Positions 33,810 through 42,781 are shown, numbered from the stretch's first letter. The stretch is DNA of 64,000 bases from Streptomyces coacervatus (GCF_029223485.1 NZ_JARHTP010000005.1:434001-498000); one strand, 5' to 3'. The notes: generated from the letters alone by a model not told the origin. Made by a program: numbers and translations.

Positions 33810-34271
33810 GTGCGCAGGAAATTGAGGGTGGCGGCCTACGCCATATGCGTCCGTGACGGCCGGCTTCTGCTGGCCCGCTGGATCGACGACGACGGACGGC
33901 CCGAGTGGACCCTGCCCGGCGGCGGCATGGAACACGGGGAGGACCCCTACGACACCGTCCACCGGGAGGTGGAGGAGGAGACCGGCTACCTGGTGGAGAT
34001 CACCGGCCTGCTCGGCGTGGACTCGTTCCGCCGCACCTTCCCCCGCCGTTTCGGCAGGCAGGTCGACCACCAGGGCCTGCGGCTGGTCTACGAGGCCCGG
34101 ATCACCGGCGGCGAACTCCGCCCCGAGATCGGCGGCTCGACCGACATGGCGGCCTGGCATCCACTGGAGGAGGTACCCCGCCTGAACCGGGTCGGGCTGG
34201 TCGACGCGGGGCTGGCGCTGTGGCGGGAGCGGCCGGTTACGGGGCATGTGGCGGTGCCCGCCGAAGAGTGA
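33810..34271 (+). CDS. Nudix hydrolase
   Basis: Protein of 153 residues with a full Nudix box (G-x5-E-x7-REVEEETGY, about residues 38-60) that binds Mg2+ and nucleoside diphosphate-linked substrates. The N-terminus (LRVAAYAICVRDGRLLLARW) is typical of the MutT-like fold. GTG start, probably leaderless. The specific substrate is unknown; house-cleaning of oxidised or non-canonical nucleotides is common in the family. It is divergent from the protease gene, with a 183-bp gap. Confidence 0.88.
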   Translation: MRRKLRVAAYAICVRDGRLLLARWIDDDGRPEWTLPGGGMEHGEDPYDTVHREVEEETGYLVEITGLLGVDSFRRTFPRRFGRQVDHQGLRLVYEARITGGELRPEIGGSTDMAAWHPLEEVPRLNRVGLVDAGLALWRERPVTGHVAVPAEE

Positions 34272-34381
34272 CAAAGGGCCGCATGGGTTCTATGCCATCT
34301 CTCTCCCAATCTCTCCCGGATCAATCGCCCGTCTGGGATGCTGGGTCGTCGAGAACGGCGCCATCGCCGAGGGGGACGGCC

Positions 34382-34798
34382 ATGGAGTGGAACGCGTCCA
34401 TCACATACGGCGCACTGGGCGGCCTGGTCGTGGAGATCGTCGTCTTCTACGGGCGGATCGCGGCATGGCAGACGGCCCGGCACCGCGCGCTGGCGAAGGA
34501 CCGGCGGCGCGACCGTCTCCCGCGCCTCGACAAGTACATCGACCCGCCGTCCGACGCCCTGGCCGCACTGACCCGCCTGTCGCTGGGCGCGGGCGCCGGG
34601 TGGATCTTCCATCCGCAGCTGACGGGGGCGTTGGCGACGGTCGCGGTGGGGGCGTCGGCGCCGGCGCTGCTGCGGCAGTTGGGGAGCGCGCGGACGTTGC
34701 AGGCGGTGCTCGGCGGCTCGGGCTCGCCCGCACCCGTGGACGCCGGGGGAGCGGACGCCGCGGCGGTGCCGGGCGGCTCGGAGGTGCTGGAGTCGTGA
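34382..34798 (+). CDS. Small membrane protein, first gene of a two-gene unit
   Basis: Protein of 138 residues. A membrane helix near the N-terminus (ITYGALGGLVVEIVVFYGRI, about 7-26) is followed by a very basic cytoplasmic stretch (RHRALAKDRRRDRLPRLDKY), a second and perhaps third hydrophobic segment (about 65-95) and a disordered Gly/Ala/Pro tail. I do not recognise a family. Its TGA overlaps the GTG of the next gene (GTGA), so the two are translationally coupled and probably form a complex. The ATG has GAGGGGG upstream. Confidence 0.7.
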   Translation: MEWNASITYGALGGLVVEIVVFYGRIAAWQTARHRALAKDRRRDRLPRLDKYIDPPSDALAALTRLSLGAGAGWIFHPQLTGALATVAVGASAPALLRQLGSARTLQAVLGGSGSPAPVDAGGADAAAVPGGSEVLES

Positions 34799-35658
34799 CG
34801 AAGCCGGCGTCCCGCTACTGGGCCTCCCTGACCGACTCCCGTCCCGAGGTGTGGGACAGGCTGGTAGAGCAGGGACGGCGGAGGGATCTGCCGCTGTGGC
34901 GGCGGTATCTGGCGTCGCTGCTGGACGTGGAGGCAGTGGGGCGGGGCGGGGGCGCGGCACAGGCGCCGGAGCAGGAGTTACTGGAGCGGGATCCGCCGGC
35001 GTCCACGGTGTACTACACGCTCGACAGGACCGTCGCCGTGGGGACGACTCCGCCTGTCCGCAGGCGTGCGTGGCGCATCACCGGCTTCGCGCTGGCGGCT
35101 CTGCTCGTCATCGCCACGGCCTTCGGCGTCTCGCGGCTGCTGCCCGGCCCGACGCTGGTCACCCCGATGACCCCGATCGTCCCGCCCGCCCTGCCCCCGG
35201 TGGGCTACCACATGGTGAAGGACCCGGTCGGCTACAGGCTCGACGTCCCTCTGGGCTGGACCCGCGCCCAGAAGGAGGCTTCTCTGACACCGGTGGTCTT
35301 CTACGACTCCCCGGACCGCGACCGTGAACTACAGATCTTCCAGATATCGGAAAGCTCCCCGGCCAAGTCCCTGGACCTCGCCGAGAAGGACCCCTCCTAC
35401 GGCTTTGCACGCCAACCGGGGTATGCGGCCATCCAACGTACCTCGGGAGACAACTGGTCCGAACTCGCCTACTACTACACCCCCGTGGACGAGGGCGTGA
35501 CCCTGGTGATCGACCACCGCTTCGAGGCGGCCGACGGCACCCTCTACGCGATTCGCTCCGCCGGACTTCAGGGCGTGGGCCTCGACCCGGTCCGGGAGCC
35601 GCTCGACGTGGCCGTGGCGTCGTTCTGCCCCGTCGACGCGCACTGCCCCGCCGTCTGA
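34795..35658 (+). CDS. Single-pass membrane protein with kinase-sensor-like outer domain
   Basis: Protein of 287 residues from a GTG that overlaps the previous stop. A cytoplasmic N-terminal region of about 98 residues, helical and charged (RYWASLTDSRPEVWDRLVEQ), precedes one membrane helix (ITGFALAALLVIATAFGVSR, about 99-118). A Pro/Thr linker and an outer domain of about 150 residues follow (HMVKDPVGYRLDVPLGWTRA). That outer domain resembles the extracytoplasmic part of many Streptomyces Ser/Thr kinases, here without the kinase. The resemblance is from pattern memory. Function unknown. Confidence 0.7.
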   Translation: MTKPASRYWASLTDSRPEVWDRLVEQGRRRDLPLWRRYLASLLDVEAVGRGGGAAQAPEQELLERDPPASTVYYTLDRTVAVGTTPPVRRRAWRITGFALAALLVIATAFGVSRLLPGPTLVTPMTPIVPPALPPVGYHMVKDPVGYRLDVPLGWTRAQKEASLTPVVFYDSPDRDRELQIFQISESSPAKSLDLAEKDPSYGFARQPGYAAIQRTSGDNWSELAYYYTPVDEGVTLVIDHRFEAADGTLYAIRSAGLQGVGLDPVREPLDVAVASFCPVDAHCPAV

Positions 35659-35799
35659 GCGCACCCTCTGCCGGACACCTCCCCTACCCCGAAAGATGAA
35701 CACGGAGTAACCATCCCCGGGCCGTCCGAAGAGCACCCGCAAACGCGCAGGGTGGACAAAGATCCACGTACGGTGATCGGCGCTGCCCGTTGCCGTCTC

Positions 35800-35832
35800 G
35801 TTCACGCGCAGGTCATCCCCGATGTCAACGAT
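35800..35832 (+). promoter_or_regulatory. PHO-box-like direct repeats upstream of the phosphoesterase
   Basis: Three 11-base units in exact phase: GTTCACGCGCA, GGTCATCCCCG, ATGTCAACGAT, with the TCA core at the same place in each. Streptomyces PhoP binds 11-base direct repeats of this kind. The site is 78 bases before the start codon of a secreted phosphoesterase. Confidence 0.55.
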
Positions 35833-35909
35833 CCAGAGTGAGCGGGATGTTCGCGACTGCGACCGCCCGCGACCACTGCCGACGCGTTCGCACTCGGGGA
35901 GATCGCGCC

Positions 35910-37661
35910 ATGTCGCGCATACGCTCTGTCGCCGCCAACATCCCGGCGATCAACCGCCGTACCGTCCTCGCCGCCACCGCCGCGGGCGCCGTCTCCGCAG
36001 GCGTCGGCTACGCCCTGCGGCCCACCGACAGCCAGGCCGCCACCACCGAGACCACAAAGGTCGTGGCGCAGTCCCGCAAGGCTCCGGCCGCCCCTCTCGC
36101 GCCGTACACCAAGGGCACCACCCTCGCCTCGGTCGCCGCCCCGCGCACCAGCACGCCGTACCGCCGTCTCGGCGACGGCCCCGGCTGGTCCCGCGTCGTG
36201 CGCGGTGAGCTCGCCGCGCCCAAGAGCGGCCGCGCCGGCCGCCGTACCGCGCTCGCCGCGTTCGTGCAGCTCACCGACCTGCACCTGATCGACGCCCAGC
36301 ACCCGCTCAGGCTGGAGTACCTCCGCTCGGCCGACCCGCACTCCTGGCGCCCGCACGAGGCGCTGACCGTGCAGGGCGCGATCTCGCTGGTCGAGCGGAT
36401 CAACGCGCTGCGGGGTGCCCCCGTCACCGGCACCCCGCTGCACTTCGCGATGACCACCGGCGACAACACGGACAACAACTCCCGCACCGAGCTGGAGTGG
36501 TACCTCACCATCATGAGCGGGGGGAAGATCACCCCCAACTCCGGTGATCTGCGGCACTACGAGGGCGTCCAGAACAGCGGTCTGAAGCTGTACTGGCAGC
36601 CCGACTCCACCGTCCGCGACGGCGACAAGCAGCTCGGCTTCCCGCACCTCGACGGCTTCCTCGCCGCCGCCGTCCGCGAGGTCCGCAGCCCCGGCCTCAA
36701 CCTGCCCTGGTACTCCACCGTCGGCAACCACGACGCCCTGCCGCTCGGCTGCTACGGCCACGGCGACTCCTGGCTCGCCGAGTTCGCGGTCGGCGGCAAG
36801 AAGCTGATGCACCTGTCCGCGTCCGAGGCGAAGAAGCTCCAGGACCACATCAAGACCGGCAACGACCCGCAGGGCCACGCCTTCCGCGACCTGCTCAAGT
36901 CGCATGTGCGGGACATGCGTTCGGTGACGGCGGACGAGAAGCGGGCGCCGTTCACCCCGGCCGACTATCTCAAGGCCCACCTCGACCCGGCCCACCGCGG
37001 TAACGGCCCGATCGGCCACGGCTACTCCACCGCCAACCTCGAAGCGGGCACCCAGTACTACACCTTCCGCATCGCCGACGACGTCATCGGCATCAGCATC
37101 GACACCACCGACCCGGGCGGCCACTACGAAGGCTCCATCGGTACGGCTCAGTTGAAGTGGCTCGACAAGCAGCTGCGGGACAACAAGGACTCGTACGCCA
37201 TCGTCTTCAGCCACCACACCAGCAAGACCATGGACAACACCAACCACGTCGACCCGGCCCGCCCGAACGAGCGCCGGCACGGCGGCGACGAGGTCGTCGC
37301 CCTGCTCGCCAGCCACTCCAACGTCCTTGCCTGGGTGAACGGCCACATCCACCGCAACGACATCACGGCGCACTCGGCCCCCGACGGCCGTTCCTTCTGG
37401 GAGATCTCCACCGCGTCCCACGTGGACTACCCGCAGCTGGCCCGCGTCATCGAGATCGCCGACAACAAGGACGGCACCCTCTCCCTCTTCACCACCCTCG
37501 TGGAGTCCGCGGCCCCGCACCGCACGGACTTCAACGACCTCACCCAGACGGGCCTGGCCGCCCTGTACCGCGAGCTGTCGTACAACGCCCCGGGCCACAG
37601 CGCGACGCTCGGCGGCGACCCGAACGACCGCAATACGGAACTGGTCCTGAAGAAGGGCTGA
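35910..37661 (+). CDS. Secreted Tat-dependent metallophosphoesterase (TIGR03767 type)
   Basis: Protein of 583 residues. A twin-Arg signal (INRRTVLAATAAG, about 14-26) points to folded, Tat-dependent export. The calcineurin-like core has the metal motifs QLTDLHLIDAQ, TTGDNTDNN, STVGNHDALP, SHHTSKT and NGHIHRND in order, all intact. This matches the large secreted actinobacterial metallophosphoesterase family. GGGGAG lies 8 bases before the ATG. The PHO-box-like repeats upstream suggest induction on phosphate starvation, so release of phosphate from organic phosphoesters is a reasonable role. Confidence 0.87.
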   Translation: MSRIRSVAANIPAINRRTVLAATAAGAVSAGVGYALRPTDSQAATTETTKVVAQSRKAPAAPLAPYTKGTTLASVAAPRTSTPYRRLGDGPGWSRVVRGELAAPKSGRAGRRTALAAFVQLTDLHLIDAQHPLRLEYLRSADPHSWRPHEALTVQGAISLVERINALRGAPVTGTPLHFAMTTGDNTDNNSRTELEWYLTIMSGGKITPNSGDLRHYEGVQNSGLKLYWQPDSTVRDGDKQLGFPHLDGFLAAAVREVRSPGLNLPWYSTVGNHDALPLGCYGHGDSWLAEFAVGGKKLMHLSASEAKKLQDHIKTGNDPQGHAFRDLLKSHVRDMRSVTADEKRAPFTPADYLKAHLDPAHRGNGPIGHGYSTANLEAGTQYYTFRIADDVIGISIDTTDPGGHYEGSIGTAQLKWLDKQLRDNKDSYAIVFSHHTSKTMDNTNHVDPARPNERRHGGDEVVALLASHSNVLAWVNGHIHRNDITAHSAPDGRSFWEISTASHVDYPQLARVIEIADNKDGTLSLFTTLVESAAPHRTDFNDLTQTGLAALYRELSYNAPGHSATLGGDPNDRNTELVLKKG

Positions 37662-37693
37662 AGCTCCGGAGAAAGGCCGAAATCGGCTCAACC

Positions 37694-37727
37694 GGCCCGC
37701 AGTGCATCAACCTTCGCACTGCGGGCC
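37694..37727 (+). terminator. Terminator after the phosphoesterase gene
   Basis: A perfect 12-bp stem (GGCCCGCAGTGC and its complement) with a 10-base loop lies 33 bases after the stop. Confidence 0.8.
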
Positions 37728-37781
37728 CGGTCTGCTCCCCCGACTGAGCACCGCACACAGCGAGTTGGGGGAAGCGAAGAC

Positions 37782-38936
37782 ATGAGCGCACGCATCCGTA
37801 CGACCCTGATCGCGGCCACGGCCGTGGCACTGACCGCAGCCCTGGCCGCCCCCGCGATCGCGGCCGCGCCCGCCAGAGGGGCCGCCGGCCACGACGCGAC
37901 CCGCCGCGCCGTCGAGGCCGCAATCGCGGACGGCGTCCCCGGAGCGACGCTGACCGCGAAGGACAGGCACGGCACCTGGTCGACGACCGCGGGTGTGGGC
38001 AACCTCAAGACGGGCGCGCCCCGTTCCGCCCAGGACCGCTACCGCGCCGGCAGCATCACCAAGACCTTCGTGGCCACCGTGCTGCTCCAGCTGGAGGCGG
38101 AGGGCAGGCTGTCGCTGGACGACAAGGTGGAGAAATGGCTGCCGGGGGCCGTCCGGGGTCATGGACACGACGGCCGCGCCATCACCCTCCGCCAGCTCCT
38201 CAACCACACCAGCGGTGTCTACAACTACACGAACGACGACACCTTCATCCGCGACCACTTCACGAAGGACGGTTTCTCCGAGCACCGCTACGACCGTTGG
38301 ACCCCCGAGGCCCTGCTGGCCGTCGCGATGTCCCACAAACCGGCCTTCGCACCCGGGACTTCCTGGGGCTACTCCAACACGAACTACCTGCTGGCCACGA
38401 TGGTGATCAAGAAGGTCACCGGCCACGCGTACGGCGCGGAGATCCGCGCCCGCATCATCGAGCCGCTCCATCTGACCGGCACCTCCGTCCCCGGCAACCG
38501 CGTCACCGTCCCGCAGCCCAGCAGCCGCGCCTACTCCAAACTCGCGGCATCGACGACCGGTCCGACGTACGACGTCACGACTCTGAACCCGTCCATGGCC
38601 TACGGCTCGGGCGAGCTCATCTCGGACTCCGCCGACCTGAACCGCTTCTACTCGGCGCTGCTCCGCGGCCGTCTGCTCCCGCCGCAGCAGCTGAAGGAGA
38701 TGAAGACCACGGTGAAGGTCCCCATCGCGGCCCACGCCCGCTACGGCCTGGGCCTGGCCGACCTCACCCTGCCCTGCGGCGTCCACGTCTGGGGACACGA
38801 CGGCGGCATCCACGGCTCCTCGTCCCAGGCAGTCACCACGGCGGACGGACGGCATTCCCTGGCGTTCAACTTCAACGGGGACTGGGCGGCGGACAGCGAC
38901 GCCGTGATGGCGGCGGAGTTCTGCGGCACCCGCTGA
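37782..38936 (+). CDS. Secreted serine hydrolase, class C beta-lactamase/DD-peptidase fold
   Basis: Protein of 384 residues with a Sec signal peptide (TTLIAATAVALTAALAAPAI, cleavage near AIAAA-PA). The penicillin-binding fold motifs are complete: SITK (91-94) with the nucleophile Ser, YSN (197-199), and HDGG near residue 335 in place of KTG. It belongs to the D-alanyl-D-alanine carboxypeptidase/AmpC/esterase group; cell-wall peptide trimming or ester/lactam hydrolysis is likely. GGGG upstream serves as the ribosome site. A terminator separates it from the preceding gene. Confidence 0.87.
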   Translation: MSARIRTTLIAATAVALTAALAAPAIAAAPARGAAGHDATRRAVEAAIADGVPGATLTAKDRHGTWSTTAGVGNLKTGAPRSAQDRYRAGSITKTFVATVLLQLEAEGRLSLDDKVEKWLPGAVRGHGHDGRAITLRQLLNHTSGVYNYTNDDTFIRDHFTKDGFSEHRYDRWTPEALLAVAMSHKPAFAPGTSWGYSNTNYLLATMVIKKVTGHAYGAEIRARIIEPLHLTGTSVPGNRVTVPQPSSRAYSKLAASTTGPTYDVTTLNPSMAYGSGELISDSADLNRFYSALLRGRLLPPQQLKEMKTTVKVPIAAHARYGLGLADLTLPCGVHVWGHDGGIHGSSSQAVTTADGRHSLAFNFNGDWAADSDAVMAAEFCGTR

Positions 38937-38949
38937 GAGCGTCGGGACC

Positions 38950-40356
38950 TCAACTCTCCGCGACTGCCGCGCGCAGCTGCCGCACCGCCTCGTCCACCGC
39001 GCCGTCGGCGAGGTTGCCGTAGCCGAGGACCAGGCCGTGGTCGGCATGGTCCTCGGTGGCGTGATAGGCGGCGAGGTCCGCCACGCGCAGCGAACGGCGG
39101 GCCGCCGCCCCGACCACGGCCGCGGTGTCCACGTCCGCGGGCAGGCGGAGGATGAGATGCAGACCGGCCGCGATGCCGGAGACCGGGGCGCCGGGCAGCT
39201 GGTCGGCGAGGGCCCGGACGAGGGCGTCGCGCCGGTCGCGGTAGCGCTTGCGGCAGGATCGCAGATGCCGGTCGTAGGCGCCTGACTCCAGTAGTTCGGC
39301 GAAGGCGAGCTGGTCGAGGGGCGGGGGCTGGGTCGCCGTCTGGTCGGCCCGGCGCAGGTGATCGGTCCAGGTCGCGGGCGCCACGATCCATCCGATGCCG
39401 AGCGCGGGGGACAGGATCTTGCTGAGCGACTTGAACAGCACGACCCGGGACGGGGCCATGCCCTGCAGGGCCGCGACCGGACGCCGGTCGTAGCGGAACT
39501 CGGCGTCGTAGTCGTCTTCGAGTACGACGCCGTCGACGTCGTCGGCCCAGCGCAGCAGGGCGGCCCGGCGCTCGGGGGCCAGCACGGTGCCCAGCGGGAA
39601 CTGGTGCGCCGGGGAGGTCAGTACGGCCCGGAGGCCCTGATGCCCGGCGAGGTCGTCCACGCGCAGACCTTCCGCATCCACGCGCACCGGCACCGGCTCC
39701 AGGCCCGCCGCGCGGATCACCTCGCGCAGCCGCGTCCACCCCGGCTCCTCGCAGCCGACCGCGGTGATGCCACGGGTACGCAGGACCCGGCACAGGCGCC
39801 GTACGCCGTCGGTGACGCTCGTGCACACCGTCACATCCTCGGGGGAGGCGGACACCCCGCGGGAGCGGCCCAGGTAGGCGGCGAGCAGCCGCCGGAGGCG
39901 GGGGTGGCCGCCGGGCGGCGGGTAGCCGAGCTCCGTGAACGCCACCGTCGTCACCTGCGTACGCACGGCCTCGGCCCACCGGCGGCGCGGAAACGCACGC
40001 AGGTCCGGCAGCCCCGGCGCCAGGTCGAAGCGGACCGCGGGATCCGGGCGCGGAGTCCGGTGTACGGAGCCGTCGTCCGGGCGGTTGGACCAGCGCACCC
40101 GGGTCGCGGAGCCGGTCTGCGCCTCCAGATACCCCTCGGCGACGAGCTGCCCGTACGCCTCGGTCACCGCCCAGCGCGAGACACCGAGGTCGGCGGCGAG
40201 CTGCCGGCTGGGCGGCAGGGCGGTGCCGACCTCGATGCGCCCCGCCCTGATCGCCGTACGCAGCGCCCGCTTGACCCGCTCGTGGAGGGGGCCGTCGCCG
40301 TCCCGCCCCAGCTGGAGCAGCAGATCGCCCGCCAGATTGGTTTGTGATTCCCGCAT
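38950..40356 (-). CDS. MocR-type regulator (GntR helix-turn-helix plus aminotransferase-like domain)
   Basis: Protein of 468 residues. The GntR winged helix occupies about residues 20-85 (LPPSRQLAADLGVSRWAVTE), then a linker, then a fold-type I PLP domain. The PLP Lys is probably in the LFKSLSKILSPALGIGW segment, with the Asp of VVLEDDYDAEF before it. MocR proteins usually control a divergent gene for B6 or amino-acid metabolism. Here the divergent position holds only a truncated frame. A TACCGT box 8 bases before the ATG suggests a near-leaderless transcript. Confidence 0.86.
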   Translation of the reverse strand: MRESQTNLAGDLLLQLGRDGDGPLHERVKRALRTAIRAGRIEVGTALPPSRQLAADLGVSRWAVTEAYGQLVAEGYLEAQTGSATRVRWSNRPDDGSVHRTPRPDPAVRFDLAPGLPDLRAFPRRRWAEAVRTQVTTVAFTELGYPPPGGHPRLRRLLAAYLGRSRGVSASPEDVTVCTSVTDGVRRLCRVLRTRGITAVGCEEPGWTRLREVIRAAGLEPVPVRVDAEGLRVDDLAGHQGLRAVLTSPAHQFPLGTVLAPERRAALLRWADDVDGVVLEDDYDAEFRYDRRPVAALQGMAPSRVVLFKSLSKILSPALGIGWIVAPATWTDHLRRADQTATQPPPLDQLAFAELLESGAYDRHLRSCRKRYRDRRDALVRALADQLPGAPVSGIAAGLHLILRLPADVDTAAVVGAAARRSLRVADLAAYHATEDHADHGLVLGYGNLADGAVDEAVRQLRAAVAES

Positions 40357-40401
40357 GCCATTGGACGGTAGCAGCGAGCCATTTCTCCCTACCTTCGAAC
40401 C

Positions 40402-40599
40402 ATGGCATCCCTCAGGAGCTCCCGGCCGACCCAGCCCCATCAACTGTTCTCCGGCGTCTTCGCGGACTGGTCCGCCAGGGCCGGCGCCTTCTCGGCGCTG
40501 CCGGACGCACCGGTGGTGCCCGACGACTCCCGGCAGCGGCGACGGCCTGTCCTGCGCCGCCAAAAAATCACGGGTTATTCTTACCCGGCCGCCAAATGA
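40402..40599 (+). pseudogene. Truncated 5' end of a gene divergent from the MocR gene
   Basis: A frame of 65 residues starting MASLRSSRPTQPHQ. For the first 52-54 codons the third positions are almost all G or C and the composition is normal coding sequence. From about 40560 the reading becomes AT-rich (KKITGYSYPAAK-like) and then stops. This pattern fits a gene cut by a recombination junction. The N-terminal fragment is too short to assign a family. It could also be a genuine small protein. Confidence 0.4.
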
Positions 40600-40758
40600 T
40601 CGGCGCTTCACACGTCCGTGTAAACAAATGCCGGGTGTAATCGAGAGGACTTCGACACGAAGCGCCGAGTTAATCCGTACGCAATATTCATGCCGCCTCA
40701 TATCGGCTAACCCGCTGTTCACGGGGATGGCTCGATTTATTGCAAGGCGGGTGGTCAT
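40560..40758. other. AT-richer junction region upstream of the glycosyltransferase
   Basis: About 200 bases with clearly lower GC than the surroundings, holding short dyads (ACACG-TC-CGTGT near 40613, CTTCG-ACACG-AAG near 40653) and A/T runs. No gene is visible. It probably holds the glycosyltransferase promoter and marks a junction of acquired DNA. Confidence 0.5.
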
Positions 40759-41976
40759 ATGCGTGCGAGGCGCGGACTGCACGTGCTCTCGGTCTACGAG
40801 GGTTTCTTCTCCGGCGGAGCCCGGATCGTCCACAGTGACGTCGTCCTCGGACTTCAGGAGGGTGACCAGCACCATCGTGTGCTGAGCATCCACGGCGAGG
40901 TGCACCGCGAGGCCACCCGGCAGCGCATGGAGGACGATGCCTGCTACCGGTCGCTGACCGCGGCGGGCGTTGGCGTCACGTCGCTGGGACGCAGCTTCGG
41001 CCCGGCGGGCGCGAGCGGGGATCCGGCCGTTTTCACGGGCCCGGAACTGGCCGATACGGCGCGGGCGACGGCGGACGCGGATGTGATCCTTTCGCTCAAG
41101 GAGCAGCCGCTCAGGTTGCTGAACCAGGCGGGTCTGCCCCGTCGCCCGGTCGTGGTCTGCCTCCACCGCTCCGATCCCGAGAACCAGGGCGCCGCCCTGG
41201 ACGAGCTGAAGGCGGCCATCGCCGACGGCACCGTGGTCGCCTGCGTGTGCTGCGCGGAGTCGACGCGGGCCGCGTACGAGGCGGCGGGTGTGCCGGGTGA
41301 ACTGCTGCATGTCATCCCGAACGGCGTGGACCTGGAGAGATTCCGCCCCGACCCGGCCCGCCGCCTGGCCCTGCGCACGTCCCTCACCATCCCGGCCGAC
41401 GCCCCGGTGGTCGTCTTCGCCGCCCGCTACGACGCGATGAAGAACGTCCCGCTGTTTCTGCGTGCGGCGCGGGAGTGGCTGGCGCGGGAGCCGCAGGGCC
41501 ACGCGCTGATGTGCGGCGCGGGCATGACGCCGGTCAACCCCGGGCTGGACGCGGACATCGAGACCGCGTTCGGGGACGAGCGGGGGTTGGTGGACCGGCT
41601 CCACCGGCTGGGCGTACGGCACGACATGGAGCAGGTGTACGCCGCCGCGGATGTGGTGGCGCTGACGTCGTCGTGGGGCGAGGCGGCCCCGCTGTGCCTG
41701 GTCGAGGGCATGATGTGCGGCGCCGTACCGGTGGCTACGGACGTCGGCGACAGTGCGGCGATCGTGGCGGGGCACGGGTTCGTCACCCCGCCGGACCCGG
41801 GCGCGATCGCGTCCGCGTGGAGCGAGGCGATCGCCGCCCGCGCCGACCTCGCGCCGGCGCTGGCAGCCAGCCGGGAGCGGTTCAGCCGTACCCGGATGAT
41901 CGCCGCGTACGCTGCGCTGCTCGACGGGGTGCACACGCGGGCGACGGTGCAGCCGGGGCTGCCTGAGCCGTTGTAA
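40759..41976 (+). CDS. GT4-family glycosyltransferase
   Basis: Protein of 405 residues with the GT-B fold of family 4. The N-terminal domain starts HVLSVYEGFFSGGARIVHSD (acceptor side). The C-terminal nucleotide-sugar domain has VIPNGVDLERFRPD (about 191-204), the VVFAARYDAMKNVPLFL strand and the catalytic E-x7-E-type segment TSSWGEAAPLCLVEGMMCG (about 310-328). It transfers a sugar from an NDP-sugar to a glycan, lipid or natural product. It stands alone between gene remnants, with an AT-rich leader, so recent acquisition is plausible. Acceptor unknown. Confidence 0.85.
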   Translation: MRARRGLHVLSVYEGFFSGGARIVHSDVVLGLQEGDQHHRVLSIHGEVHREATRQRMEDDACYRSLTAAGVGVTSLGRSFGPAGASGDPAVFTGPELADTARATADADVILSLKEQPLRLLNQAGLPRRPVVVCLHRSDPENQGAALDELKAAIADGTVVACVCCAESTRAAYEAAGVPGELLHVIPNGVDLERFRPDPARRLALRTSLTIPADAPVVVFAARYDAMKNVPLFLRAAREWLAREPQGHALMCGAGMTPVNPGLDADIETAFGDERGLVDRLHRLGVRHDMEQVYAAADVVALTSSWGEAAPLCLVEGMMCGAVPVATDVGDSAAIVAGHGFVTPPDPGAIASAWSEAIAARADLAPALAASRERFSRTRMIAAYAALLDGVHTRATVQPGLPEPL

Positions 41977-41996
41977 GGGCTGGGGGGTGCCGATGA

Positions 41997-42120
41997 ACGC
42001 CGTCCAGGCTTCCCCCGCCCGGCAGGCTGCGCCTCGTCGCCCAACTCGCCGCCGAACTGGACTGGTTCCTGTGCCAGGAGGTCGGCAGGACGGTGCGTGT
42101 GAGGCCGGCGTACGACGGGA
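41997..42120 (+). pseudogene. Possible coding remnant downstream of the glycosyltransferase
   Basis: One frame without a start codon reads LRLVAQLAAELDWFLCQEVG followed by about 12 more residues, with GC at nearly every third position, then degenerates. This looks like a leftover internal or C-terminal piece of a gene. No family is recognised, and the call rests on codon pattern alone. Confidence 0.3.
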
Positions 42121-42247
42121 GTTGTAGGGGAGCAAGCGATACCGCGGGAGATGGACGTACAAGTCAATCCCCCAGTTGACGCCCCGACGCGAGCCGCCTC
42201 GCTACCTTCGCCGCATCCACCAGGAAGCAGGAAACGGGGGTGTCACC

Positions 42248-42781
42248 ATGCGTCAGAAGAGCAGCAGTAAGCGCGGCATCGCGGGACGCGTACTCGCCGC
42301 GGCCACGCTCGTCGCCGGCACCGCCGGGCTGGCGGCTGTCACGGCCGCGCCCGCGCACGCCGCCGTCAACAAGTGCGCCCAGAAGGACACGTTCAAGAAC
42401 GCCGCGAGCGGCTGGTACCTCGATGCCAAGGGTGCCGGAGGCCAGGGCACGGAGGTCGACACCTGGTACTGGAACGGGCATGCCAACGAGTACTGGTGCC
42501 TGGAGAAGGCCGCCGAGGGCGGCTGGTACCTCCACCCGTCGTACAACCTCAAGCTGTGCATGGACTCGCCGTCCGTCAACAACGACAACCCGATCGTCTG
42601 GAGGTGCAAGGGGAACTCGAACCAGCGGTTCTCGGTGTTCCACACCAGCCAGTACGGCGGCGGAACCGAGATCCAGCTGCGCAGCAACGGGTACGTCGTC
42701 ACCGGGGACAACGTCGTCGGAGGCCCGACGTTCATGGACTGGCGGCTCAGCGACTTCGGCCGCTCGTCCCTGTGGAAGTAG
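42248..42781 (+). CDS. Secreted ricin-type beta-trefoil (lectin-like) protein
   Basis: Protein of 177 residues. Signal peptide: basic KSSSKRG, a hydrophobic core (VLAAATLVAGTAGLAAVTAA) and an APAHA-A cleavage site near residue 38. The mature part is about 139 residues with repeated Trp/Tyr motifs (NAASGWYLDAKG, EYWCLEKAAEGGWYL, SNQRFSVF). The last resembles the QxW/QxF repeat of ricin B-type carbohydrate-binding folds. There is no catalytic domain, so it is a stand-alone secreted sugar- or surface-binding protein. The stop lies only 15 bases from the end of the convergent ATPase gene. Confidence 0.72.
   Translation: MRQKSSSKRGIAGRVLAAATLVAGTAGLAAVTAAPAHAAVNKCAQKDTFKNAASGWYLDAKGAGGQGTEVDTWYWNGHANEYWCLEKAAEGGWYLHPSYNLKLCMDSPSVNNDNPIVWRCKGNSNQRFSVFHTSQYGGGTEIQLRSNGYVVTGDNVVGGPTFMDWRLSDFGRSSLWK

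Noticed and set aside
40357..42162. A long open frame on the minus strand upstream of, and in frame with, the MocR gene.
   Set aside because: It is the antisense of the glycosyltransferase gene and runs through AT-rich non-coding DNA. The MocR start at 40356 gives the normal family N-terminus; high GC makes antisense frames stay open.
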